From: Clostridium homopropionicum DSM 5847
GTDB lineage: Bacteria > Bacillota > Clostridia > Clostridiales > Clostridiaceae
Length of the DNA stretch: 64,000 bases
Direction of reading: 5' to 3'
Assembly: GCF_001263795.1 (NCBI RefSeq)
Contig: NZ_LHUR01000010.1
Coordinates: 1 to 64,000, forward strand
Shown: positions 48,941 through 58,132 of the stretch, one piece after another
Layout of the letters: each line of letters starts with the position of its first letter
Numbering within the stretch: position 1 is the first letter of the stretch
Made by a program: the position numbers and the translations under genes
Notes under the pieces: generated by a model
Told to the model about the DNA's origin: nothing
What the model saw: only the letters and a program-made list of their open reading frames with translations
Database searches by the model: none

Positions 48941-49831
48941 TTGGAACTTACTAAAATAAAGGGAAATACCTATTATATAAATTCTCCTACCCGCATCGGA
49001 GTATATGTATTTAAAAATAAATTTTGTTTACTTATAGACAGTGGAATAAATAATTCATCTGCAAGAAAAATTCATGAGATACTAAAACAAAATAATCTTC
49101 ATGTTAAATATATTATTAACACTCACAGTCATTTAGACCATTGTGGAGGAAATCATTTTTTTAAAGAAAATTATCCTGGAACTCTTGTATATACCTCTAG
49201 TAAAGAAAGAGTATGTATGGAAAATCCAGAGTTTAATTATATAAAAATATTTTCTTCAAGTCCAATGAAAAAATTAACTGAAAATATAAAGCCTTTTCAG
49301 GTTGATTTTACTTTAGATTATGGCATTACGAAAATCAACGATGAAAAATTTGAAATTCTACCTCTTGCAGGTCATTCTCAAGAAGATATAGGAATTATTA
49401 CCCCTGAGAAGGTATGCTTTTTAGGAGATAGTGTTTTTAGCCATGAAACCTTAAAGAAATATCCTTTTCCCTTCCTATTTAATATAGAAACACAGATTAA
49501 TTCCCTTAACAGCTTAAAGGATGTAGCTGCAGACTATTATATAACTGGCCATGGACAGGAAATTTACTCAAAGGATGAATTTAATATTTTAGTAGAAAAA
49601 AATTTTGAAAGCATTAATGAAAATATGGATTTTATTCTTGAACTTTTAGACCAGCCCTATACTAAAGAGGAGATTCTTGAAAATATCCTAGTCTACAATG
49701 ATATTTCTCTAACCTTCAGAAGATATATGTTAGATTTAACCTCAATCTCAGCTTTTATTGCCTATCTATATGATAAAGAGCTAATTGACTCTTCCTTAGA
49801 GAATGGGAAATTATACTACTATAAAAAATAG
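48941..49831 (+). CDS. MBL-fold metallo-hydrolase
   Basis: A 296-residue hydrolase. THSHLDHCGG carries the H-x-H-x-D-H metal motif; further ligands are in PLAGHSQEDIG, FLGDSVF and YITGHGQEI. The C-terminal 90 residues form a helical winged-helix-like tail seen in related proteins. Substrate unknown. The start is a TTG with AAAGGATG upstream; no ATG gives an equally placed start in this frame. Confidence 0.85.
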   Translation: MELTKIKGNTYYINSPTRIGVYVFKNKFCLLIDSGINNSSARKIHEILKQNNLHVKYIINTHSHLDHCGGNHFFKENYPGTLVYTSSKERVCMENPEFNYIKIFSSSPMKKLTENIKPFQVDFTLDYGITKINDEKFEILPLAGHSQEDIGIITPEKVCFLGDSVFSHETLKKYPFPFLFNIETQINSLNSLKDVAADYYITGHGQEIYSKDEFNILVEKNFESINENMDFILELLDQPYTKEEILENILVYNDISLTFRRYMLDLTSISAFIAYLYDKELIDSSLENGKLYYYKK

Positions 49832-49839
49832 AAATTTTA

Positions 49840-49881
49840 AAGGTGACTAACTTAGCAATCAATCTCTAAATTAGTCACCTT
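49840..49881. terminator. Bidirectional terminator between convergent genes
   Basis: AAGGTGACTAA and TTAGTCACCTT form an 11-bp stem with a 20-base loop. It lies between the MBL-fold gene (plus) and the nitrilase gene (minus). T-tracts on either side are short, so efficiency is uncertain. Confidence 0.65.
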
Positions 49882-49888
49882 ATTAATA

Positions 49889-50677
49889 TTATTTGTTATT
49901 CTTTAACAACTTAGAATAAAATTCTTCTTTTCTATCTCTTTTATAAGGAAATTTATCCCTTATTCTAGATACTTCACTTATTTGGATTTCTTCTATAAGA
50001 AGCTCTTCTCTATTGTGTGAACTCTTTAAGATATTGCCTTTAGGATCAATAATCATTGAATCCCCACTATATTCAAGTCCATCTCCACTGCCAACCCGAT
50101 TAACCCCTGCAATAAAGCATTGATTTTCTATTGCTCTAGCCTTTAATAGTGTTTTCCATGCATCACTTCTACTCTCTGGCCAATTGGCTATTACAATTAT
50201 TAATTGAGCTTTTTTAGAAGCTATTTGAAATATTTCAGGAAATCTTAAATCATAACATATAAAGCTTGAAATGTCCGCATCCTGCAGCTTAAATAAATTA
50301 ATCTCGTTTCCACCCTCATAGTATTTGTCTTCTCCACTATAAGAGAAAGGATGAATTTTGGTATAACTATTTATTATTTTCCCCTCTTTAGATATAACTG
50401 CAAGTTTGTTTTTCCCTTTTTCTTGTCCCTTTTCTACATATCCAAAGCAAGTACATATGTTATACTCTAAAGACTTATTTTTAAACCAATCTATTGTCTC
50501 TTCATTGGTTTCCCCAATTTTGCTTACAGCCTGTGAAAAACCTGTAAGAGTCATTTCTGGGAAGGCTATTATATCCACTGCAGCTTCCTTTGCCTTTTTT
50601 AAAAAGCCTTCACAGGTAATTTTATTTTTCTCTTTATCCTCCCAAAATACATCCATTTGAGCTAGTGCCAGCTTCAT
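49889..50677 (-). CDS. Nitrilase-superfamily carbon-nitrogen hydrolase
   Basis: A 262-residue enzyme with the nitrilase triad: Glu in AFPEMTLTGFS, Lys in GKIINSYTKIHPFSY and Cys in SSFICYDLRFPEIFQ. The group is near the YafV/Nit2 omega-amidases, which hydrolyse alpha-ketoglutaramate and similar amides; the substrate is an inference. It lies downstream of the MCP gene on the same strand with a 37-bp gap. Confidence 0.87.
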   Translation of the reverse strand: MKLALAQMDVFWEDKEKNKITCEGFLKKAKEAAVDIIAFPEMTLTGFSQAVSKIGETNEETIDWFKNKSLEYNICTCFGYVEKGQEKGKNKLAVISKEGKIINSYTKIHPFSYSGEDKYYEGGNEINLFKLQDADISSFICYDLRFPEIFQIASKKAQLIIVIANWPESRSDAWKTLLKARAIENQCFIAGVNRVGSGDGLEYSGDSMIIDPKGNILKSSHNREELLIEEIQISEVSRIRDKFPYKRDRKEEFYSKLLKNNK

Positions 50678-50714
50678 TAAATCATCTCCAAATACTTTTT
50701 ATATTTATATTATA

Positions 50715-52916
50715 TTATTTTTCAATAAGCTTAAAAGCACTTACAATTTCATTTAAATTATTTGAACTGTTATATAACACCTTTGAAGCTTGGTCAACAT
50801 AAGCTAATTGATCTATCACAGATTTCATCATATTTAATATAGCTTCGCTTCTTCCTTCATTCTTTTCTGTATCTTTGTTTATTTTGTTTGCTATGCTTTC
50901 AGTACTTGTGGTAATATCATTAAGTTGTTTAGTCTGTTCATTAATTAATAAAGAAATTTCTCCAACATCCTTTGTTACACCAGCAATATGTTTTTGAATT
51001 TCTTCAAACATATTTATAGATAATCTTACAATATGGCTTACTTTATCAACCTCTAAGGATATTTCCTGAACATTTGCAATGGTATTTTCTGTTTCCTTTT
51101 GAACATTATTTATAAGCTCTCCAATAGAAACAGTAGCTTCGCTGGATTGATTAGCTAGATTTGAAACCTCTTGAGCTACCACTGAGAAGCCTTTCCCACT
51201 ATCTCCTGCCCTAGCTGCCTCAATGGAAGCATTTAATGCAAGAAGTTTTGTCTGCCCACTTATTTCTTCTATTACATTTACAACCTTATAGATATCAGAA
51301 GAGTAATTTTTCAATACATTTACACTTCGTAGGGTTTTTTTCATCTCTTGTTCAAGAACTTCCATGGTTGAAAGAACTTCTTTAGAAGCTTCTCCATTTT
51401 TTATTACATTTACATTTGTTTCTTTTGTATTTTCGTTTATTTTACCTAATATATGGTCTATTTTTTTACCTTCTTCTGTAATCACCTTAAAATTCTTCTC
51501 TGTCTTTTGGAAAATTTCATTTTGAGCTTTAGAAAAGGTAACCATATCGAATATTTCTTTTTCTATTGCTACTGCACTGCTTTGAAATTCTTTCATAACT
51601 GATGATAAATTTTCTAAGGATTTTTCTGAGTCTTTAGAAGAGCTGCCTATTCTTTTTACTAAGGTCATTTGATTATTTAAAAACTTATTAAACCATCTAG
51701 CAACCTCTCCTATTTCATCATTAGAAAGCTGCCCTACTCTTTTTGTTAAATCTCCATCTCCTTCAGCTATTTCCTGAAGTATTTTTATAGTTCTTTTTAA
51801 TGGTTTTTTTACTAGCTTATTAATTGCAAAAACTGAAATTAAAAAATTAATAAGAAAAATTGCAACTGTTGAAGGTATTCTTATATAATTATCAAAGTTC
51901 GCTAAAAAATAATTTATTCCATAGGATACTGCACTTATGCCTCCAAGAAGTAAAGGCAGCTTAAAATTAATACTTCTAAATTTATATATCTCTTCAATAT
52001 CACCTTCGCATAGCATACCCCAAACTTCTTCGCAGTACTTTGGTTGAAAAATTATTCCCTTTCCGCCAACTAAAATATGTCTATAATCAGGATATCCCGG
52101 CCAAACTTCTAGGTGATCTTCGTTATTTATTGTATTTTGTACTCCCTTGTGTAAGCTATTAGTTGCTGGATCTTTAAAAATAATTTCAAACTCAGTATGT
52201 TTATTTATTTTAATAGTTCCCCATTTTTTTGTTTTTACACCACTTTTTAAGTTATCTCCTAAAGTAAAAGTGTCATCCTCAAATCTGCTTCTAGAAATAG
52301 CTGTCCCTGGTTCTATTCCTCTATTTGACTTTACCATAAATAGATAGTTGTCTCCAGAATCCTTATATATGTGGGTATCTTCCTCTTGAAGTACATCACT
52401 CATCACATCATTAGGAATTCTTCCACATAAAACTGCCTTTTTGCCTGTACTTTCATTATAAAATGGAAGTGAAAACATTAAGGTTACTTGATCAAAAAAC
52501 TTTGAATTAGATTCTCCAATCTTTAAACTTTCTTCATCTATATAAGGTCCATACATTAAAGGTTTGCCTTCCATACCTCTTATATAATTTGGAAAATCTT
52601 TCAAGTCTTTGCCCATATTCGCTGTATAACTAGAAAAACTTACTTTACCTTGTGAATTTATGAAGAAAATTTCTGAAAAGTCCTTAAACTGCTCTTTCTT
52701 ATCCGTTATTATCTCTAAAAGCTTTTCACTTTTTACCTCATCTTTGTCTAAATAAGCATTTATAGTATCTAACACAAGCTCTAACTCATTCCATCTATCC
52801 TCAAACCAGTTTTCAAGAGCTCTTTTTCTTCCTCTAACTATACCCTCAAATACTTTTTCTGACTCCTGCTGCAAATTACTATTAATAAAGTGTGAAATTT
52901 TAAGATTAATATCCAT
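50715..52916 (-). CDS. Methyl-accepting chemotaxis protein
   Basis: A 733-residue receptor. Residues 1-320 are a soluble Cache-like sensor (EIFFINSQGKVSFSSYTANM, YGPYIDEESLKIG, MLCEGDIEEIYKFRS). Two closely spaced membrane helices follow (about 325-370), then a HAMP domain (KPLKRTIKILQEIAEGDGD), and a signalling domain with the hairpin tip KLLALNASIEAARAGDSGKG. There is no N-terminal membrane helix or signal peptide, and the start has AAGGAGG close by, so the sensor appears to precede both membrane segments. Ligand unknown. Confidence 0.9.
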   Translation of the reverse strand: MDINLKISHFINSNLQQESEKVFEGIVRGRKRALENWFEDRWNELELVLDTINAYLDKDEVKSEKLLEIITDKKEQFKDFSEIFFINSQGKVSFSSYTANMGKDLKDFPNYIRGMEGKPLMYGPYIDEESLKIGESNSKFFDQVTLMFSLPFYNESTGKKAVLCGRIPNDVMSDVLQEEDTHIYKDSGDNYLFMVKSNRGIEPGTAISRSRFEDDTFTLGDNLKSGVKTKKWGTIKINKHTEFEIIFKDPATNSLHKGVQNTINNEDHLEVWPGYPDYRHILVGGKGIIFQPKYCEEVWGMLCEGDIEEIYKFRSINFKLPLLLGGISAVSYGINYFLANFDNYIRIPSTVAIFLINFLISVFAINKLVKKPLKRTIKILQEIAEGDGDLTKRVGQLSNDEIGEVARWFNKFLNNQMTLVKRIGSSSKDSEKSLENLSSVMKEFQSSAVAIEKEIFDMVTFSKAQNEIFQKTEKNFKVITEEGKKIDHILGKINENTKETNVNVIKNGEASKEVLSTMEVLEQEMKKTLRSVNVLKNYSSDIYKVVNVIEEISGQTKLLALNASIEAARAGDSGKGFSVVAQEVSNLANQSSEATVSIGELINNVQKETENTIANVQEISLEVDKVSHIVRLSINMFEEIQKHIAGVTKDVGEISLLINEQTKQLNDITTSTESIANKINKDTEKNEGRSEAILNMMKSVIDQLAYVDQASKVLYNSSNNLNEIVSAFKLIEK

Positions 52917-53162
52917 ATTTCCTCCTTAGCTAATTACGTCTCCAATGGTTTGTCCCTATTTTTCCCTTAAAACTAGACATATTTATACTATTTTAATAAC
53001 ATAATACTATAATTTTATTATTATATCAATTATTTGCGCGAATTTATAATAATTTTATATTTATCCTTCAATAAAATGTAGAAAGCATTATAAAATTAAA
53101 CTTTCCTTTGCTATTAGCCAAAGTTCAGTATATATTTTTATAATGCTTCAAATATAAATCTA
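52917..53162. other. Intergenic region with long hairpin
   Basis: AT-rich gap. AAGCATTATAAAA (53,083) and TTTTATAATGCTT (53,136) form a perfect 13-bp stem enclosing about 40 bases, with an inner CTTTG/CAAAG stem. It lies just after the hydE stop. It can act as a terminator or mark a small RNA; a T-rich tail is only partial. Confidence 0.5.
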
Positions 53163-54212
53163 CTATTTAATTCTCTCCCAAGTAATATTATCTCCCCTGC
53201 CCATATCAACTTCAAAGCCAGCACTGTTAATTCTTCTTTCAATGCATCCTCTGCAGTGAGCAGCCTCATCTCCAGTGCATATTTTATTATCATATAAGGC
53301 GTATTTTTCTCTTACTGATCTTGGAGATAAATTTGGCATTACTACATTAGCTCCAGCCTTTAAGCCCATTTCTCTGCCTAATGGATTTATTGTTCCAAGG
53401 GCAGTAGTTGCTGGAAGAAGAACTTCTGGAAGAAGTAATCTTGTAAGCGCTAACATTAGTATAGTAGTTTCCAGTGTACCCTTACTTTCTTTTCCTAATG
53501 GAGTATCCTTCTGAGGAATAAAAGGTCCAATTCCAACCATATGTGGCTTTAATTCTTTTATAAAGCACAAATCCTTAGCATAGTATTCATTTCTTGCTCC
53601 TGGCAATCCTACCATAAAGCCAGCACCAACTTGATATCCTATTTCTTTTAAATTATATAGGCAATTTATTCTATTCTCAAAGCTCATATTAGGGTGAAGC
53701 TTATCATACAGCTCCTTTGAAGCAATCTCATGACGCAGCAGATATCTATCAGCACCTGCCTCATAAAACCTTTTATAGGACTCATAGGACTTCTCTCCTA
53801 TGGAAAGGGTTATTGCGCACATTGGGAATTTACTTTTTATACTATTAATTATTTCAACAACTCTATCATCAATAAAATAGTCATCTTCTCCTCCTTGAAG
53901 TACATAGGTTCTATATCCCAATCTATATCCTTCTTCTGCTGCCTCCATAATTTCTTCTAAGGTTAACCTATACCTATCTGCATTCCTATTTAATGCTCTT
54001 ATACCGCAATATACGCAGTTATTTTTACAATAATTTGTGAATTCAATTAAGCCTCTCATAAAGACTTTTTTACCATAGACTCTTTCTTTTGTATCTAAAG
54101 CCTTAGAAATAATATCTTCTGTATCTTCTTTATTTATATTATTAAGTAAATCCAATATCTCATTTTCTTCAAGATGGTTCTCTTTATAAAGCTTTTGGAT
54201 TAATTCCTTCAT
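53163..54212 (-). CDS. hydE: [FeFe]-hydrogenase H-cluster maturase HydE (radical SAM)
   Basis: A 349-residue radical SAM enzyme. The cluster motif is FTNYCKNNCVYCGIRA (Cys62, 66, 69), followed by GYRLGYRTYVLQGGEDD, ITLSIGEKSYESYKRF, LRHEIASKELYDKLHP, AGFMVGLPGA, PFIPQKDTPL and VVMPNLSPRSVREKY. The last cysteines, CTGDEAAHCRGCIERRI, fit HydE enzymes that carry a second cluster. It helps build the dithiolate bridge of the H-cluster in fermentative hydrogen production. It stands alone here; HydF and HydG are not in the window. Confidence 0.88.
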   Translation of the reverse strand: MKELIQKLYKENHLEENEILDLLNNINKEDTEDIISKALDTKERVYGKKVFMRGLIEFTNYCKNNCVYCGIRALNRNADRYRLTLEEIMEAAEEGYRLGYRTYVLQGGEDDYFIDDRVVEIINSIKSKFPMCAITLSIGEKSYESYKRFYEAGADRYLLRHEIASKELYDKLHPNMSFENRINCLYNLKEIGYQVGAGFMVGLPGARNEYYAKDLCFIKELKPHMVGIGPFIPQKDTPLGKESKGTLETTILMLALTRLLLPEVLLPATTALGTINPLGREMGLKAGANVVMPNLSPRSVREKYALYDNKICTGDEAAHCRGCIERRINSAGFEVDMGRGDNITWERIK

Positions 54213-54289
54213 ATATATTCATCCTTTAATTATATTTTTATATTGCATGTAATCTAATATATATATTAATAATAATTATTAATTTGGTC

Positions 54290-54342
54290 AATGCTAAAAA
54301 GGTATAAAGCAATAATTAGCTCTATACCTTATATTTAGCATT
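54290..54342 (-). terminator. Terminator of the purine operon
   Basis: On the minus strand AATGCTAAA..AAGGTATA pairs with TATACCTT..TTTAGCATT around a 15-base loop, in two stacked stems. It begins five bases after the purL stop codon. A clear T-tract is lacking apart from the T-run inside the right arm. Confidence 0.6.
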
Positions 54343-54347
54343 TATAT

Positions 54348-57300
54348 TTATTTGAAGTAGTTAACTCCTGCTTCAAATAATTTTTGGTCCTTTTCCCCTA
54401 GGATATTTTTGTAAACATTCTTTCCTATTCTCTCTGAGTGACCCATCTTTCCAAGTACTCTTCCATCTGGACTTGTTATACCTTCAATTGCAAAGGCTGA
54501 GCCATTAGGATTAAATTCAATGTCACAGGTTGGATTTCCGTCAAAGTCAACATATTGAGTAGTTACTTGACCTTTCTTAAATAATTCTTCACCTAGTTCA
54601 TTTGAGCAAACAAATCTTCCTTCTCCATGTGAAAGAGCTATGCTGTGAACATCGCCTAAAGTTACATTGTTAAACCAAGGTGAAAGGTTTGATACAACCT
54701 TTGTATTAACTATCTTAGACATATGTCTTCCAATTTTGTTATAAGTTAAGGTTGGGCAGCTTTCATCGATATCTCTGATTTCTCCGTATGGAACTAAGCC
54801 AAGCTTAATTAACACTTGGAAGCCGTTACAAATTCCCAGCATCAAGCCGTCTCTCTTGTTTAAAAGCTCCATAACTGCATTCTTAACCTTAGGATTTCTA
54901 AAGGCTGTTGCTATGAATTTACCTGAACCCTCTGGTTCATCTCCAGCACTAAAGCCTCCTGGAAGCATTATTATTTGAGAAGAACTAATGCCCTTTACCA
55001 TAGCTTCTACAGACTCTTCAATATCTCCTGCTGTAAGGTTTCTGAATACGCCTATTTCTGTTTCTGCTCCTGCATTTCTAAAGGCTTTTTCTACATCATA
55101 TTCACAATTTGTACCTGGGAATACTGGAATGAACACCTTAGGTTTTGCGAGTTTTATAGCAGGTGCTTTAGCAGATTTATTATCGTATAGCTTTAATTGA
55201 ATTTCACCCTTTATTTCTTCTGCTTTTGTAGGGAATACTTTTTCAAGTGTGCCTTCCCATTTAGCTAAAATTTCTTCTAAGCCTATTTCTTCGTTTTGTA
55301 TTTTTATTATAGGAGCTCCCTTTGTAAAGCCAATTAATGAGTAGTTTACATCCTTAAACTCTTCTTTGATTTCTACCTTATCATCTATTTCAAGGATTAT
55401 TGAACCATAATCTTCTGTAAATAAGTCTTTTGCTTTAACATTATTTGAAAAACTCATACCAATTTTGTTTCCAAAGCACATTTTAGTAATTGCTTCTGCA
55501 ATACCACCCATTTTAACAGTATGAGCAGAAAGGACTAAACCTTCATTTATAAGCTTATTTACTACCTGATAATTTTTCTTTAATTCATCAAATTTAGGAA
55601 GATTGTATTCATCTCTATTTGCCTTTAATAAAATTACTCTTGTTCCTTTTTTCTTAAACTCAGGAGAAATAACCTTGTCAGTATTTGCTACATCTACAGC
55701 AAAAGCTACTAAAGTTGGTGGAACATTTATGTCCTTAAAGGTTCCTGACATACTATCCTTTCCGCCTATTGCCGGAATTTCCAGCATCTTTTGAGCATAA
55801 AAGGCTCCAAGTAATGCACTTAATGGTTTTCCCCACTTAACTGGATCATTACCAAGTTTTTCAAAGTACTCTTGAAGAGTTAATCTTATATTTTTATAAT
55901 CCCCTCCAGCTGCTACTATTTTAGTTACAGCTTCGATTACTGCATAAAGTGCTCCATGGAATGGACTCCATTTACCTATCTTTGGATTATATCCGTAAGA
56001 CATTAAGGTTCCTGTAGTAGTTTCACCCTCTAAAACTGGCACTTTAAAGCACATAGCTTCAGTTGGAGTACTTTCATATTTTCCTCCAAAAGGCATTAAT
56101 ACTGTTCCTGCTCCAATAGAGTTATCAAATCTTTCAACTAAGCCTTTTTGACTGCAGACATTTAAGTCAGCCATAGTTTCAAGCCATTTAGCCTTTATAT
56201 CTTCACAAATCTCTTTTTCAAAATAAGATTCTTCAGAAGGACTTGTTATATTAACGTTGATTCTTTGTTTTACACCATTAGTGTCAAGGAAATCTCTGCT
56301 TATATCAACAATTGTCTTATCTCTCCAAGTCATTTTAAGTCTTCTGTTATCTGTAACCCTCGCAACTTCAATAGCTTCTAAGTTTTCCTCTTTAGAGTAC
56401 TCTATAAACTTTTCAGCATCTTCCTTGCTTACAACTACAGCCATTCTTTCTTGTGATTCAGAAATTGCAAGCTCAGTTCCATCTAAGCCTTCATATTTTT
56501 TAGAAACTAAGTCTAAATTTATATCTAGTCCTTCGCTAAGTTCTCCAATGGCAACTGAAACTCCACCAGCACCAAAGTCATTACATCTTTTAATTATCTT
56601 GCTTACCTTCGGATTTCTGAATAATCTTTGAAGCTTTCTTTCTGTTGGAGGATTTCCTTTTTGTACTTCAGCACCACAGTTTAGTATTGAGGTTTCATCG
56701 TGCTCCTTTGAAGAACCTGTAGCTCCACCGCAGCCGTCTCTTCCTGTTCTTCCGCCGACTAAAATTATTGAATCTCCCTTTTCAGGAACTAAACGAATTA
56801 CATTTTCTTTAGGTGCAGCTGCAATTACTGCTCCAATTTCCATTCTCTTAGCCACAAAATCTTCATCATAAACTTCACCAACATAACCAGTAGCAAGTCC
56901 TATTTGATTTCCATAAGAACTGTAACCATGAGCAGCCTTTATAGTAATTTGTCTTTGTGGAAGTTTCCCTGGAATAGTTTCCTCTACAGGCTTTCTTGGA
57001 TCAGCACTTCCTGTTACTCTCATTGCCCCGTAAACATAGGATCTTCCTGATAACGGGTCACGGATTGCTCCTCCAAGACATGTAGCTGCTCCTCCAAAAG
57101 GCTCAATTTCAGTTGGATGATTGTGAGTTTCATTTTTAAACATTATAAGATATTTTTCAAGTTTACCATCTATCTCTACGTCACATTCTACGCTGCAGGC
57201 ATTAATTTCATCTGAAACCTCTAAATCATCTAGAAGTCCTCTTTTTCTTAATTCCTTCATACCCATTACAGCAATGTCCATAAGGCATACATCTTTTTCT

Positions 57301-58106
57301 CTATCTCCATATACGTAGTTTCTTGAAGCTAAATATTCTTCATAAGCAGTTTTAATTGGAGTAGTATACTTTCCTTCTTCAAACTTTACATCCTCGATTT
57401 TTGTTTGGAAGGTTGTATGTCTACAGTGATCTGACCAATAGGTGTCTATAACCTTAATTTCAGTTAAAGAAGGATTTCTTTTTTCAGTTTCTTTAAAATA
57501 CCCTTGACAGAACTTTAAATCTTCAAAGCTCATGGCAAGGCCTAACTGTTCCATAAGCTTTAAAAGTTCCTCTTCTGTCTTATCTGTAAAGCCGTCTAGT
57601 ATTTCAACATCCTTTGGAACTTCCCATTCCATTTCTAAGGTTAAAGGTTTTTCAAGGGAAGCTTCCATAGAATCTACTGTATTTATATAGTAATCCTTGA
57701 TTTTTACTAGCTCTTCTTCATTAACCTTTCCTTTAAGGATAATAACCTTTGCACATTTAACAATAGGTTTTTCACTTTGAGTTAATATCTGAATACATTG
57801 AGCAGCTGAGTCTGCTCTTTGGTCATATTGTCCTGGAAGATATTCTACTGCAAATACCTTTTCATCAGCATTTATTTTAATTTCTTCATCATAAACAGAG
57901 TCAACTACAGGCTCTGAAAAAATAGTGCCCTTGGCCTTAGAGTATTCTTCTTCTGATATTCCAGATACATCATAACGATTTAAAATTCTTAAGTCCTCTA
58001 TTGAGACAATATTAAGGTTTTCTCTTATTTCTTTTAACAATCCTTTTGCTTCAACATCAAAAGGAGATTTTTTCTCTACAAATATTCTTTTAACTGTTGT
58101 TTTCAT
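54348..58106 (-). CDS. purL: Phosphoribosylformylglycinamidine synthase (single-chain)
   Basis: A 1252-residue enzyme turning FGAR, glutamine and ATP into FGAM. Order: N-terminal PurS-like part; synthetase halves with TYWSDHCRHTTF, FKNETHNHPTEIEPFGGAAT, GGRTGRDGCGGATGSSKEHD, RCNDFGAGGVSVAIGELS and IPAIGGKDSMSGTF; then a C-terminal glutaminase with FPGTNCEYDVEKAFR, MLPGGFSAGDEPEGSGKF, GICNGFQVLIKLGLVPYG (nucleophile Cys) and LSHGEGRFV. The one-piece form is typical of Clostridium, unlike the PurS/Q/L split in Bacillus. Last gene of the pur operon. Confidence 0.97.
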   Translation of the reverse strand: MKTTVKRIFVEKKSPFDVEAKGLLKEIRENLNIVSIEDLRILNRYDVSGISEEEYSKAKGTIFSEPVVDSVYDEEIKINADEKVFAVEYLPGQYDQRADSAAQCIQILTQSEKPIVKCAKVIILKGKVNEEELVKIKDYYINTVDSMEASLEKPLTLEMEWEVPKDVEILDGFTDKTEEELLKLMEQLGLAMSFEDLKFCQGYFKETEKRNPSLTEIKVIDTYWSDHCRHTTFQTKIEDVKFEEGKYTTPIKTAYEEYLASRNYVYGDREKDVCLMDIAVMGMKELRKRGLLDDLEVSDEINACSVECDVEIDGKLEKYLIMFKNETHNHPTEIEPFGGAATCLGGAIRDPLSGRSYVYGAMRVTGSADPRKPVEETIPGKLPQRQITIKAAHGYSSYGNQIGLATGYVGEVYDEDFVAKRMEIGAVIAAAPKENVIRLVPEKGDSIILVGGRTGRDGCGGATGSSKEHDETSILNCGAEVQKGNPPTERKLQRLFRNPKVSKIIKRCNDFGAGGVSVAIGELSEGLDINLDLVSKKYEGLDGTELAISESQERMAVVVSKEDAEKFIEYSKEENLEAIEVARVTDNRRLKMTWRDKTIVDISRDFLDTNGVKQRINVNITSPSEESYFEKEICEDIKAKWLETMADLNVCSQKGLVERFDNSIGAGTVLMPFGGKYESTPTEAMCFKVPVLEGETTTGTLMSYGYNPKIGKWSPFHGALYAVIEAVTKIVAAGGDYKNIRLTLQEYFEKLGNDPVKWGKPLSALLGAFYAQKMLEIPAIGGKDSMSGTFKDINVPPTLVAFAVDVANTDKVISPEFKKKGTRVILLKANRDEYNLPKFDELKKNYQVVNKLINEGLVLSAHTVKMGGIAEAITKMCFGNKIGMSFSNNVKAKDLFTEDYGSIILEIDDKVEIKEEFKDVNYSLIGFTKGAPIIKIQNEEIGLEEILAKWEGTLEKVFPTKAEEIKGEIQLKLYDNKSAKAPAIKLAKPKVFIPVFPGTNCEYDVEKAFRNAGAETEIGVFRNLTAGDIEESVEAMVKGISSSQIIMLPGGFSAGDEPEGSGKFIATAFRNPKVKNAVMELLNKRDGLMLGICNGFQVLIKLGLVPYGEIRDIDESCPTLTYNKIGRHMSKIVNTKVVSNLSPWFNNVTLGDVHSIALSHGEGRFVCSNELGEELFKKGQVTTQYVDFDGNPTCDIEFNPNGSAFAIEGITSPDGRVLGKMGHSERIGKNVYKNILGEKDQKLFEAGVNYFK

Positions 58107-58132
58107 GTACCTGTCTCCTTACCAAATTTATT

